The notes under the pieces: model-generated
Databases searched by the model: none
What the model was told of the DNA's origin: nothing
The model's input: only the letters and a program-made list of their open reading frames with translations
Shown here: one piece after another, positions 45,286 through 53,484 of the stretch
Layout of the letters: the number at the start of each line of letters is the position of its first letter
How positions within the stretch are numbered: the stretch's first letter is position 1
Origin: Deltaproteobacteria bacterium
GTDB taxonomy: Bacteria > Desulfobacterota > Desulfuromonadia > Geobacterales > Pseudopelobacteraceae
Length of the DNA stretch: 53,484 bases
Assembly (NCBI GenBank): GCA_021779135.1
Contig: JAJYBH010000007.1
Location: 1-53,484 of the forward strand
Direction of reading: 5' to 3'
Program-made: the position numbers and the translations under genes

Positions 45286-46962
45286 ATGTTAAAGAATGTT
45301 AAAATCGGCACCCGCCTGGGTCTGGGATTTGGTTTGGTACTGACGATCTTTATGGTAGCAGTAGTTGTCGTGACCTTCATGTTTCGAGGTATCAGCACGC
45401 AGTCGGCCCAGGTGAAAAACGAATCCCTGCCGTTTCTGATCACTGCCTATGAATTGGATGTGAACGTAATCAGCCTCTCCGAGACATTGACTGATGCCGC
45501 CGCGACCCACAACCTTGAAAGCCTGAAGGAGGCGGAGAAGAAGTATAAAGATGTTGTTGCGGATCTCGATAAATTCAAGGAAATGTTCAAACGTGAGAAC
45601 GATACGGCTCTCTTGAAAGCAACGGAAGAGATCTCCGTGGATGCTTCCCGTTTTTATGAACAAGGCAAGAGCATGGCGCACACGTATATGGAAAAAGGAC
45701 AGGTCGACGGTAACAGAGCCATGGCTGAGTTTGACAAGACCCGTGCCCCGCTGCTGGAAAAGGTGGAAAAGATGCAGAGGCTGCAGACGGATGAGGCCAA
45801 TAAAAGTTCCGAAGATGTTGTTGCCGCTTCTGCCAAAGGTACAAAGACTCTTATTATCCTGGGCGGTTTTTCCTTGATGTCGGGGATTCTCATTGCTCTT
45901 TTCATAACCCGTTCGATCGTCGTGCCGATCCGGCTGGCAGGGGAGATTGCCGACCGCCTGGCTGAAGGGGATCTCACCATAAAGGTCGAAGCGACAAGCA
46001 AGGACGAGACCGGTCAACTATTGGGCGCCATGAAAAACATGGTGGAGAGGCTCAAGGAGATCGTCAGCGAGGTGCAGTCGGCCTCCGACAACGTAGCTGC
46101 CGGAAGCCAGGAGCTCTCCTCCAGTTCGGAGCAGATGTCTCAGGGGGCCAGCGAACAGGCGGCGGCCGCCGAAGAGGCCTCCTCCTCCATGGAGCAGATG
46201 TCTTCCAACATCAAACAGAACGCCGACAATGCCATTCAGACGGAAAAAATCGCCTCCAAATCCGCGCTGGATGCGCAATATGGCGGTAAGGCAGTGGGCC
46301 AGACCGTGACGGCCATGAAAGAGATCGCTGGCAAGATTTCTATCATCGAGGAGATCGCTCGGCAGACCAACCTGCTGGCCCTGAACGCAGCCATCGAGGC
46401 TGCCCGGGCCGGTGAGCACGGTAAAGGGTTTGCCGTGGTGGCCTCAGAGGTGCGCAAGCTGGCCGAAAGGAGCCAGAAAGCCGCCGCCGAGATCTCTGAG
46501 CTCTCTTCGTCCAGTGTTGAAATTGCCGAGAAGGCCGGCGAGATGCTGAACAGCATGGTTCCCGACATTCAGAAGACCGCCGAGCTGGTCCAGGAGATCA
46601 GCGCCGCCTGTCGGGAGCAGGACACCGGTGCCGAACAGATTAACAAGGCCATCCAGCAACTGGACCAAGTCATCCAGCAGAACGCTTCAGCTTCTGAGGA
46701 GATGTCTTCAACTGCCGAAGAGCTGTCTTCCCAGGCTGAGCAGTTGCAGGGCAGCATCGCCTTCTTCAAGGTTGATTCGCACAGCACGCATTCACCATCC
46801 CATGCCCCGGCCAAATCTGCGCGCAAGGCTCCGGTAAAGCATATCGCTCATCTCAAGCCTGCAGGGCATGAGCGAAAGGTTGTCGACTCGGGTATCCGTG
46901 GTGTGAGTCTGGTCATGGATGAGGGGGGAGATAACCTGGACAATTCCTTTGAGAAGTTCTAA
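45286..46962 (+). CDS. Methyl-accepting chemotaxis protein with helical periplasmic sensor
   Basis: 558 residues. Membrane helix 1 about 13-34, periplasmic four-helix-type sensor about 35-185, helix 2 ([21 protein letters not shown]), HAMP domain, then a signalling domain with tip [44 protein letters not shown]. This tip differs from the DQTNLL...[23 protein letters not shown] type of the other two MCPs here, hinting at a different array. The C-terminal end has no NWETF-type CheR tether. AAGGAG precedes the ATG. A hairpin follows 6 bases after the stop. Confidence 0.96.
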   Translation: MLKNVKIGTRLGLGFGLVLTIFMVAVVVVTFMFRGISTQSAQVKNESLPFLITAYELDVNVISLSETLTDAAATHNLESLKEAEKKYKDVVADLDKFKEMFKRENDTALLKATEEISVDASRFYEQGKSMAHTYMEKGQVDGNRAMAEFDKTRAPLLEKVEKMQRLQTDEANKSSEDVVAASAKGTKTLIILGGFSLMSGILIALFITRSIVVPIRLAGEIADRLAEGDLTIKVEATSKDETGQLLGAMKNMVERLKEIVSEVQSASDNVAAGSQELSSSSEQMSQGASEQAAAAEEASSSMEQMSSNIKQNADNAIQTEKIASKSALDAQYGGKAVGQTVTAMKEIAGKISIIEEIARQTNLLALNAAIEAARAGEHGKGFAVVASEVRKLAERSQKAAAEISELSSSSVEIAEKAGEMLNSMVPDIQKTAELVQEISAACREQDTGAEQINKAIQQLDQVIQQNASASEEMSSTAEELSSQAEQLQGSIAFFKVDSHSTHSPSHAPAKSARKAPVKHIAHLKPAGHERKVVDSGIRGVSLVMDEGGDNLDNSFEKF

Positions 46963-46968
46963 TGCCCA

Positions 46969-47009
46969 CCAATTACCAGGGGATGGCGGATGCCGCCCCT
47001 GGTAATTGG
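46969..47009 (+). terminator. Strong hairpin between mcp and cheR
   Basis: CCAATTACCAGGGG (46969-46982) pairs perfectly with CCCCTGGTAATTGG (46996-47009). The 13-base loop can pair further (GGC with GCC). No clear T-run follows, so partial termination or mRNA processing is as likely as full termination. It would lower expression of cheR-cheD-cheB relative to the receptor. Confidence 0.6.
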
Positions 47010-47104
47010 GCATGCCGTCTCTTTATACCTCAATTACTTCTGAAACATGGCGATACATATCAACAAACATCAACGGTGACGACGTTATTACAGGAGTTGC
47101 GACA

Positions 47105-47965
47105 ATGTACAATAGCGGCCCCGCCTTCGAGAATTCTGCCGCGACCATGTCGAGTCGGGAATTCGCCCGCATGAGCAGCTTTATTTACGAGCAATGCGGC
47201 ATAAAGATGCCCGTGACAAAGAAGACCATGCTGGAGGGCCGTCTCCAGAAGAGGCTTCGAACGCTGGGGATGAAGAATTTTGAAGAGTACGGCAACTACC
47301 TGTTCAGCCCGGAGGGCATCCGGCTGGAAGTGGTGCAGATGATTGACCTGGTCACCACCAACAAGACCGATTTCTTCCGCGAGCCTGAGCACTTTGATTA
47401 CCTGACGGAACAGGTGTTGCCGGAGTGGTGCCAGAAATATGGTTCCCGAAAACTTACGGTCTGGAGCGCGGGCTGCTCCACCGGCCAGGAACCCTATACC
47501 CTGGCCATGGTGATGAGCGAGTTTGCAGAACGACAGCCAGGTTTCGATTTCCAGATACTGGCCACCGATATCTCCACCAGGGTCCTGGAGAAGGCGATAA
47601 ACGCCGTTTATGCCGAGAGTCTAATCAGTCCGGTCCCTCCGCACTTGAAAAAAAAATATCTTCTCCGCAGTAAGGATCGTAGCAGCGCCCTTGTGCGGAT
47701 TGTCCCTGAACTGAGAGGAAAGGTCCGTTTCCGGCGGCTGAATTTCCTGGATGATGACTTCGGATTGCGCGAACCGCTCGATATCATCTTCTGCCGCAAC
47801 GTCGTTATCTATTTCGACCGCCCAACCCAGGAGCGGTTGTTGCAGAGATTTCACGATCATATGCGTCCTGGTGCCCATATCTTCATGGGGCATTCCGAGA
47901 CCCTGAGCGGGCTTGATGTGCCACTGATCAGCGTCTTCCCGACTGTCTACCGGAAGATGAAATGA
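47105..47965 (+). CDS. cheR: Chemotaxis methyltransferase CheR
   Basis: 286 residues. CheR methylates receptor glutamates with S-adenosylmethionine. The SAM site is VWSAGCSTGQEPYTLAM; DIIFCRNVVIYFDRPTQERLL and FMGHSETL are also typical, as is LVTTNKTDFFREPEHF. ATG 47105 has AGGAG about 9 bases upstream; an in-frame start at 47006 would begin inside the hairpin. It overlaps cheD by 4 bases. Confidence 0.95.
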   Translation: MYNSGPAFENSAATMSSREFARMSSFIYEQCGIKMPVTKKTMLEGRLQKRLRTLGMKNFEEYGNYLFSPEGIRLEVVQMIDLVTTNKTDFFREPEHFDYLTEQVLPEWCQKYGSRKLTVWSAGCSTGQEPYTLAMVMSEFAERQPGFDFQILATDISTRVLEKAINAVYAESLISPVPPHLKKKYLLRSKDRSSALVRIVPELRGKVRFRRLNFLDDDFGLREPLDIIFCRNVVIYFDRPTQERLLQRFHDHMRPGAHIFMGHSETLSGLDVPLISVFPTVYRKMK

Positions 47966-48477
47966 GCCCCACAGGGCAAAAACCTGCCGGGCACTACCTC
48001 AAGCCGGGAGAGTTGTTTTTTGGAGAAACGGCGACCATGGTATCGACTCTGCTCGGTTCCTGCGTGGCTGTTACCATGTTCTCTCCGCGCTGTCGGGTCG
48101 GGGCCATCTGCCACGTCCTGCTGCCGTCTCGACGGGAAGAGCACCACTGTCCGGGCAGTTGCGATGAGGGTGCCAGGTATGTGGACTGTGCCCTGCGGCT
48201 GATGCTGGACTGGTTCACCCAGCGCGGGATCGTGCGCAGCGAGATCGAGGTCAAGGCCTTTGGCGGTTCGGACATGTTTGCCGTCAAGGGTGAAGAGAGC
48301 AGGTCGCTGACCGTGGGCAGGCAGAATCTCGAATTGGCCCTGCACCTTATCAAAAAGGCCGGCTTGCGTCTGTATGCATCGGACCTGGGAGGGCCGAGCG
48401 GGCGGAAGATATTTTTTTCCACCCATACCGGCGAGGTGCTGCTGAAACGGTTGAACAAGTCTCAGCGCAAGGTGTGA
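47962..48477 (+). CDS. cheD: Chemoreceptor glutamine deamidase CheD
   Basis: 171 residues. The catalytic set is visible: Cys34 in LLGSCVAVTMFSP, His51 in GAICHVLLP, Thr29 nearby, and the KAFGGSDMF motif. CheD deamidates receptor glutamines and can bind CheC; a CheC-like protein is encoded at 4097. Coupled to cheR by an ATGA overlap. Confidence 0.95.
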   Translation: MSPTGQKPAGHYLKPGELFFGETATMVSTLLGSCVAVTMFSPRCRVGAICHVLLPSRREEHHCPGSCDEGARYVDCALRLMLDWFTQRGIVRSEIEVKAFGGSDMFAVKGEESRSLTVGRQNLELALHLIKKAGLRLYASDLGGPSGRKIFFSTHTGEVLLKRLNKSQRKV

Positions 48478-48529
48478 AGCGCTCGGCGTCTTTTTTCAGT
48501 GAAGAAAATACGATTCCTCGGGACAGTGT

Positions 48530-49597
48530 ATGAAGAAAAAGATACGGGTACTGATTGTCGATGATTCTGCCGTGGTGCGCCAGACTCTGGCAGAGATTCT
48601 TTCTTCCGACCCGGAGATAGAGGTTATGGCAACGGCCTCCGACCCGTTTGTTGCCGCCGAGCGGCTCAGGCATGAGGTGCCGGACGTCATCACCCTGGAT
48701 GTGGAGATGCCCCGCATGGACGGCATCACCTTTCTTCAGAAGATTATGAGCCAGCATCCCATTCCGGTTGTGATGTGCTCCAGCCTGACGGAGAATGGTT
48801 CGGAAACCGCCCTGAAGGCCATGGACTATGGGGCGGTGGAGATAATCCAAAAACCGCGTCTGGGAACCAAACAGTTTCTGGAGGAGTCGCGGATGAGAAT
48901 CTGCGATGCGGTCAAGGCGGCCAGCAAGGCACGGGTGAAGAACATCCCCACTCATCGGCACGAGGTGGCTCCCAAGCTGACCGCCGATGTGATCATGGCG
49001 AAAGCGACCTCCAAGGCGATGATGCAGACGACCGAAAAGGTGGTGGTGGTTGGCGCCTCTACCGGTGGTACCGAGGCATTGCGAATCTTTCTCGAGTCGT
49101 TTCCTGCCGATTGTCCGGGAATCGTCATTGTACAGCACATGCCGGAAGGCTTTACCAGAGCCTTTTCACAGCGTCTCGACGGACTTTGCCGCATCACGGT
49201 CAAGGAGGCTGCCGACAACGATACGGTGGTGCGCGGCCGTGCCCTGATAGCGCCGGGCAACCACCATCTGCTGCTCAAGCGCAGTGGTGCCCGCTACTAT
49301 GTGGAGGTGAAAGACGGTCCGCTTGTCTCGCGACACCGTCCTTCGGTGGATGTGTTGTTCCGCTCGGCGGCTCGTTATGCCGGCAAGAACGCGGTGGGGG
49401 TGATCATGACCGGCATGGGCGACGATGGAGCCAAGGGGATGTTGGAGTTGAAAGAAGCCGGTGCTCGGAATATTGCCCAGGATGAGGCGTCATCTGTCGT
49501 CTTCGGCATGCCCAATGAGGCGATCAAGCTGGGTGGGGTGGATTTTGTCCTGCCGCTCAGGGGCATCTCCGCTGAGGTCCTCACGTTATGCGGATAG
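48530..49597 (+). CDS. cheB: Chemotaxis methylesterase/response regulator CheB
   Basis: 355 residues. Receiver domain with Asp57 ([11 protein letters not shown]), a linker, then the esterase domain with the triad Ser177 ([10 protein letters not shown]), His203 (VQHMPEGFT) and Asp299 (MGDDGAKGM). It removes methyl groups from receptors after phosphorylation by CheA, giving adaptation with CheR. Last gene of the che cluster. Confidence 0.97.
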   Translation: MKKKIRVLIVDDSAVVRQTLAEILSSDPEIEVMATASDPFVAAERLRHEVPDVITLDVEMPRMDGITFLQKIMSQHPIPVVMCSSLTENGSETALKAMDYGAVEIIQKPRLGTKQFLEESRMRICDAVKAASKARVKNIPTHRHEVAPKLTADVIMAKATSKAMMQTTEKVVVVGASTGGTEALRIFLESFPADCPGIVIVQHMPEGFTRAFSQRLDGLCRITVKEAADNDTVVRGRALIAPGNHHLLLKRSGARYYVEVKDGPLVSRHRPSVDVLFRSAARYAGKNAVGVIMTGMGDDGAKGMLELKEAGARNIAQDEASSVVFGMPNEAIKLGGVDFVLPLRGISAEVLTLCG

Positions 49598-49997
49598 CCG
49601 GGAACAAAGGAAACCAATCCACTTGGCTGGTGATCGGATGAAATCAGGTCGCGGTGACCAGAAAGATGTCTGCGAGTTGGATTTGTAAACTATAAAAATA
49701 ATTCAATTACTTCTTGACGCGTTATAAAATTTAACGTGAAGTTCAGTGAATCTCGCCTGTGTAATCCTCATTAATAACCTGTCCTGATAAATTGCACTCC
49801 TTTTTGCTGTAAAATCTCACTAATTTAGACACTTCACAAGTAGCAGGTAAAAAAACGTAAATCACGAATATCAGGAACCACCACTCTTTACCTGCCGGTA
49901 ATTGGACCTGCTTATCGGGCTAAAGTATTATCGCGCAATTCCGATAAGCTATCGTGGGCAAATGTTTTTATTTTGAACTTTCACAACGGGGTGGCAC
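49598..49997. other. AT-rich intergenic region between cheB and the PAS kinase gene
   Basis: 400 bases without a gene. The middle part is AT-rich. The only signal I can support is the sigma-28 promoter at 49921-49947. No clear intrinsic terminator for cheB was found. Confidence 0.6.
49921..49947 (+). promoter_or_regulatory. FliA (sigma-28) promoter of the kinase/HD-GYP pair
   Basis: TAAAGTAT (49921-49928) and TCCGATAA (49940-49947) with 15 bases between TAAA and the -10. The predicted start near 49954 is about 44 bases before the GTG start. Confidence 0.75.
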
Positions 49998-51755
49998 GTG
50001 GATCAGGATCTGACAGGGCGCGGCTGTGGAACAATCGCGGTACCGGACGATGTCGTCGGCGATAGCTGCTTTGCTGAGTTCAGCAAGACCTGCCATGACC
50101 TGCGCGAAGAACTGAAATTCTACGAGACGCTGGTCAGATACTCGGCGGTGCCCACGTTCGTCATCGATGCCCGCCATCGGGTCATCATCTGGAACCGTGC
50201 CTGCGAACAGCTGACCGGTGTCGCCGAATCGGAGATTCTCGGTACCGATAACCACTGGCAGCCCTTTTACGAGCAACGGAGACCCACTCTGGCGGACCTG
50301 GTTGTCGAGAATAAAGCGGCGGATATTTCCGCGTTTTACGCTACCCACCGTGCTTCCTGCCAGACTATGGAAGAGCTGCAGGCAGAGGGCTGGTATGCCG
50401 CGCTCGGGGGGAAGGCCCGTTATATCGTATTCGAGGCGGCCCCGATCCATAACGGCAAAGGCGAGCTGATCGCGGCCATCGAGACGCTGCGGGATATTAC
50501 CGAAAGCAAGCTGCTGGAGCGGCAACTGCAGAAGAGCAAGGCGGAACTTCAGGTCAAGCACGAGCAGATGAAACACCTGTTTCATGTGGTCAACGGGGTC
50601 AAGAAGGAATGGGTCAAAACCATGGACTGTCTTGCCGACGTCATCATCGTGACGGATGAAAACGGCCGCATCAAACAGTGCAACCGGGCCTTGCGGGAGC
50701 TGGTCAACAAGCCGGACAACGAAATCATGGGTAAATCATGGTCCGATATTCTTTCCATTCCACAGGCGTCGGAGAAGAACTTCTGCCTGCGGGCCATGGA
50801 ATTTTTTTACGAAGCGGCCGAGAGGTGGTTCGACCTGCGGATCTATTCATCAGTGGATGCCAATGGAGCTGGAATCCCGGGCATGCTCATCACGCTCCAT
50901 GACACGACCGAGTCCAGGTGGATGCACAGTGAACTGGAACAGGCCTACAGCCAGCTCAAGAACACCCACGCCCAGATGCTGCAGAATGAAAAGCTGGCCT
51001 CGATCGGCCAACTTGCCGCCGGAGTCGCCCATGAGGTCAACAATCCGATCGGCTTCATCTCCAGCAACCTGACCAGCCTTGGCAAGTACGTCGAGAGGCT
51101 GCGGGAGTTCATCGCCCTGCAGGACAGAGCGGTCAATTCCGATACGACGGACCGGGAGGAGCTTGCAGGCGCACGCCGGCAGATGAAGGTCGACCACATC
51201 CTGGAGGATATCGGCCCGCTCATCGCCGAGTCCGTCGATGGCGCCGACCGGGTGCGGAAGATAGTCCAGAATCTGAAGAGTTTTTCGCGGGTAGACGAAG
51301 CTGAAAGCAAGCAGGCGAATCTGGTCGAATGTCTGGATTCGACCATCAACATTGTCTGGAATGAACTGAAGTACAAGGCGACCCTGCAGAGGGATTTCAG
51401 CGAGATCCCCCTGACCGTGTGCCATCCGCAGCAGCTCAACCAGGTATTCATGAACCTATTGGTGAACTCCGCCCAGGCAATCGAGGTTCAGGGCGAGATC
51501 ATTGTGTCGTGTTGGCATGAAAACGGCTCGATATACGTTTCCGTATCCGATACCGGTTCCGGTATCCCGGAGGAGATCAGGCACCGGCTGTTCGAGCCGT
51601 TCTTTACCACCAAAGAGGTCGGCATGGGCACCGGTCTGGGACTCAGCATCAGCTACGACATCATCAAAAAACACAACGGAGAGATCACGGTGCAGAGCGA
51701 GGTCGGCAAGGGGACCACCTTCACCGTACAAATCCCGGTGGTGGAACGGAGATAG
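49998..51755 (+). CDS. Soluble two-PAS sensor histidine kinase
   Basis: 585 residues, no membrane segment. PAS 1 about 40-165 ([25 protein letters not shown]), a coiled coil, PAS 2 about 207-305 ([24 protein letters not shown]), then HisKA with His345 ([18 protein letters not shown]) and HATPase ([29 protein letters not shown]). The start is GTG 49998, preceded by GGGGTGG; no ATG lies near. One base separates it from the receiver/HD-GYP gene, a likely partner. It has a sigma-28 promoter, so it belongs to the late flagellar class. Confidence 0.92.
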   Translation: MDQDLTGRGCGTIAVPDDVVGDSCFAEFSKTCHDLREELKFYETLVRYSAVPTFVIDARHRVIIWNRACEQLTGVAESEILGTDNHWQPFYEQRRPTLADLVVENKAADISAFYATHRASCQTMEELQAEGWYAALGGKARYIVFEAAPIHNGKGELIAAIETLRDITESKLLERQLQKSKAELQVKHEQMKHLFHVVNGVKKEWVKTMDCLADVIIVTDENGRIKQCNRALRELVNKPDNEIMGKSWSDILSIPQASEKNFCLRAMEFFYEAAERWFDLRIYSSVDANGAGIPGMLITLHDTTESRWMHSELEQAYSQLKNTHAQMLQNEKLASIGQLAAGVAHEVNNPIGFISSNLTSLGKYVERLREFIALQDRAVNSDTTDREELAGARRQMKVDHILEDIGPLIAESVDGADRVRKIVQNLKSFSRVDEAESKQANLVECLDSTINIVWNELKYKATLQRDFSEIPLTVCHPQQLNQVFMNLLVNSAQAIEVQGEIIVSCWHENGSIYVSVSDTGSGIPEEIRHRLFEPFFTTKEVGMGTGLGLSISYDIIKKHNGEITVQSEVGKGTTFTVQIPVVERR

Positions 51756-51756
51756 T

Positions 51757-53061
51757 ATGGCCGATCAGGTACGCATCCTGTGCGTCGACGATGAAGAGAA
51801 TATCCTCAATTCACTGCGACGGCTGTTCATGGACGAGGAATTCGAGACCGTCATCTCCGGATCGGGCGCAAAGGCTTTGGAGATCCTCGGAAGCGGCCGG
51901 GATTTCGCGGTAATCATCTCCGACCAGCGGATGCCGGGCATGACCGGCACCGAGTTTCTGGCGCAGGCCCGGGAGGCCGCTCCCGAAGCCACGCGCATTC
52001 TCCTGACGGGTTACGCCGATATCGAAGCAACCGTTGATGCCATCAACAGGGGAGGGGCCAGCCGTTACATCACCAAACCGTGGAACGACACCGAGCTCCT
52101 CCAGACAGTGAAAGACGCGATCAGCAGTTATCTGCTCAGGCGTGAGAACAGGAGATTGGCCGCACTGGTCCAGCAGCAGAACGAGGAACTGAAGGAATGG
52201 AACGGTAATCTGAAGCACCGGGTTCTGGAGCAGACCGCCGACATCAGGAAGAAGAACGGGGAACTCCAGGAGCTGATCGACCACCATCAGAAGAACTTCG
52301 AGGACACTATCGAGGCTTTTTCGAATCTTGTCGAATTGCACAACCCCGGAGTTCGCAGCCATTCCCGCAACGTTGCCCGGATTGCCGTACGTGCGGCGGA
52401 GATACTCGAACTTCCCGATCCGGAGCTTAAAACGGTCAGGGTCGCCGCCCTTCTGCATGATATCGGCAAGATCGGCGGTCCATCCACGCCCGCGTTGCGT
52501 GATACTGTCACCCAGGGCACCCGCGACCTGACGGAATACATGCAACACCCGGTGAGAGGGCAGGCGGCGGTTGACGGTGTTGAAGGACTGCGCGCGGCCG
52601 GGGTGCTCATCAGGCACCACCATGAACACTATGACGGGAGCGGTTTTCCCGACCGGCTGCTGCGGGCGGAAATCCCTCCGGGGGCTCAGTTGATCGGCAT
52701 GGCCGATTTCCTTGAGATCGGTCTGCGCGGTTTCCAGGGCGACAATGCCGTTGAGCTGGCGCTGGCGGAGTTGAAGAAACAGCTGGGCAGCCTGTTCGAT
52801 CCTGAACTTTTTCCGGCGGTTGCCAGGGCGGCGCTTGAGGTTTGTGACGCATTCCGTGCCAAAAGCGGCCTGGAAGAGCGGGAAGTATCCTCCACCGGTC
52901 TTGCCGAAGGGATGGTGCTCTCCAGGGACATCTGCAGCGGCACCGGCCTGCTCCTGCTCAGCAAGGGGATCGAGCTCGATGCCGACAATATTCAGGCCCT
53001 GCGGCGCAATTACCGCCTCGACCCTCCCAAGGGCGGGGTGTTTGTGCTTGTCAGAAAGTAG
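51757..53061 (+). CDS. Receiver/HD-GYP protein, putative cyclic-di-GMP phosphodiesterase
   Basis: 434 residues from ATG 51757. Receiver at 1-120 with Asp56 (ISDQRMPGMTG) and Lys in ITKPWND; a coiled coil at about 125-185; HD-GYP domain from about 185 with LLHDIGKIG (His234-Asp235) and HHEHYDGSGFPD (about 288-299). HD-GYP enzymes hydrolyse cyclic di-GMP. The usual DxLTSxRPYR-like loop after the GYP motif is replaced by MADFLEIGLRG, so activity is probable but not certain. The C-terminal LAEGMVLSRDICSGTGLLLLSKGIEL is a common tail of such regulators. Domain order matches RpfG. Confidence 0.88.
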   Translation: MADQVRILCVDDEENILNSLRRLFMDEEFETVISGSGAKALEILGSGRDFAVIISDQRMPGMTGTEFLAQAREAAPEATRILLTGYADIEATVDAINRGGASRYITKPWNDTELLQTVKDAISSYLLRRENRRLAALVQQQNEELKEWNGNLKHRVLEQTADIRKKNGELQELIDHHQKNFEDTIEAFSNLVELHNPGVRSHSRNVARIAVRAAEILELPDPELKTVRVAALLHDIGKIGGPSTPALRDTVTQGTRDLTEYMQHPVRGQAAVDGVEGLRAAGVLIRHHHEHYDGSGFPDRLLRAEIPPGAQLIGMADFLEIGLRGFQGDNAVELALAELKKQLGSLFDPELFPAVARAALEVCDAFRAKSGLEEREVSSTGLAEGMVLSRDICSGTGLLLLSKGIELDADNIQALRRNYRLDPPKGGVFVLVRK

Positions 53062-53188
53062 TTCCGGAGTAGTGCTGCGTACCAGCGGTATAACGCCCTG
53101 ATTGACATGAATCCGACAATAAGGCGGACTTGGATACCACGAAAGGCTGTATCTATTCCCGATCTTTCGATTTCGTCAGAAAAAACAT

Positions 53189-53215
53189 TAAAGTTATCCG
53201 CCGGGGAGCCGATAG
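53189..53215 (+). promoter_or_regulatory. FliA (sigma-28) promoter of fliC
   Basis: TAAAGTTA (53189-53196) and GCCGATAG (53208-53215) with 15 bases between TAAA and the -10. Predicted start near 53222 gives a leader of about 45 bases. Confidence 0.9.
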
Positions 53216-53225
53216 GATTATTAAA

Positions 53226-53259
53226 GGGCACGGACGCCCAAAAACATTTCACGGAGGAA
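53226..53259 (+). promoter_or_regulatory. Probable double CsrA-binding site in the fliC leader
   Basis: GGGCACGGACGCCC (53226-53239) forms a 4-bp stem with ACGGA in its six-base loop. A second ACGGA (53251-53255) overlaps the ribosome-binding site GGAGG (53253-53257). The two GGA triplets are 21 bases apart, within the range for one CsrA dimer to bridge. csrA and fliW are in this window. Confidence 0.65.
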
Positions 53260-53266
53260 CGACCCC

Positions 53267-53484
53267 ATGGCACTCACGATCAACACCAACATCATGTCGC
53301 TCAACGCACAACGCAACCTGAGCGGCACCCAGAACGCACTCTCCACCTCGATGCAGCGCCTCTCATCCGGTCTGCGCATCAACAGCGCCGCTGACGATGC
53401 CGCCGGTCTGGCTATCTCGGTCGGCATGAACGCCCAGGTGAAGTCAATGAACCAGGCCGTCCGCAATGCCAACGACGGCGTCTC
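53267..53484 (+). CDS. fliC: Flagellin FliC, 3'-truncated by the window edge
   Basis: The first 72 residues are visible. [40 protein letters not shown] and [13 protein letters not shown] form the conserved D0/D1 N-terminus of bacterial flagellin. ATG 53267 lies 9 bases after GGAGG. It is transcribed from a sigma-28 promoter and its leader carries likely CsrA sites. The central and C-terminal parts lie beyond the window. Confidence 0.97.
   Translation, partial: MALTINTNIMSLNAQRNLSGTQNALSTSMQRLSSGLRINSAADDAAGLAISVGMNAQVKSMNQAVRNANDGV

Noticed and set aside
1-53484. CRISPR arrays, tRNA or rRNA genes, insertion sequences, prophage genes
   Set aside because: None seen: no spaced direct repeats, no cloverleaf or transposase motifs; gene content is uniformly flagellar and chemotactic except recJ.

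Overview
The window looks like part of the chromosome of a Gram-negative, motile bacterium, most probably a Geobacter-like member of the Desulfobacterota (former Deltaproteobacteria). That placement is inferred, not proven. It rests on a nearly complete P- and L-ring flagellum locus joined to chemotaxis genes, RpoN (sigma-54) plus FliA (sigma-28) promoters, the FlhF/FlhG pair, csrA-fliW next to flgL, CheX/CheC-type genes and several soluble PAS kinases. No tRNA, rRNA, insertion sequence, prophage or CRISPR array was seen.

Layout. 1-1395: 3' part of recJ. 1891-5131: soluble PAS kinase, CheY, CheX and a CheC-like protein fused to a degenerate receiver domain. 5404-15632: sigma-54 promoter and flgB-flgC-fliE-fliF-fliG-fliH-fliI-fliJ-fliK-flgD-flgE (rod, MS-ring, switch, export ATPase, hook). 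15886-21207: sigma-54 promoter and fliL-M-N-O-P-Q-R-flhB (switch and export gate). 21229-23710, minus strand: truncated CheW-like ORF, cheW and an MCP gene with a sigma-28 promoter. 24004-29134: sigma-54 promoter and flhA-flhF-flhG-fliA. 29160-33363: sigma-54 promoter and flgF-G-A-H-I. 33370-37831: sigma-28 promoter and flgJ-M-N-K-L-csrA-fliW. 37894-39072: MCP without a sensor domain. 39512-49597: sigma-28 promoter and a che cluster (soluble MCP-like protein with two degenerate tips, STAS, cheY, cheA, cheW, mcp, cheR, cheD, cheB). 49921-53061: sigma-28 promoter, PAS kinase and receiver/HD-GYP protein. 53189-53484: sigma-28 promoter, leader with likely CsrA sites, and the start of flagellin fliC.

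How it works together. The sequence itself shows a two-tier programme. Four exact-spacing sigma-54 promoters precede the basal body, switch, export and rod/ring operons. Two of them carry FleQ-like GTCA-N6-TGAC boxes 109-130 bp upstream. FliA, encoded at the end of the flhA operon, would then serve six TAAA-N15-CGATA promoters in front of flgJ/flgM, chemotaxis genes, both kinase modules (for the first module, its cheY) and flagellin. FlgM (anti-FliA) and FliW (anti-CsrA) lie in one sigma-28-driven operon. The fliC leader has two ACGGA sites 21 nt apart, one in a hairpin loop and one over the ribosome-binding site, so flagellin is probably also controlled by CsrA/FliW.

The less ordinary material is in the signalling genes: the double-tip soluble MCP-like protein, a STAS protein lacking the phosphorylatable serine, a CheA with an inserted tandem MshEN-like repeat, the CheC/pseudo-receiver fusion, and the kinase/HD-GYP pair placed under sigma-28 next to flagellin.
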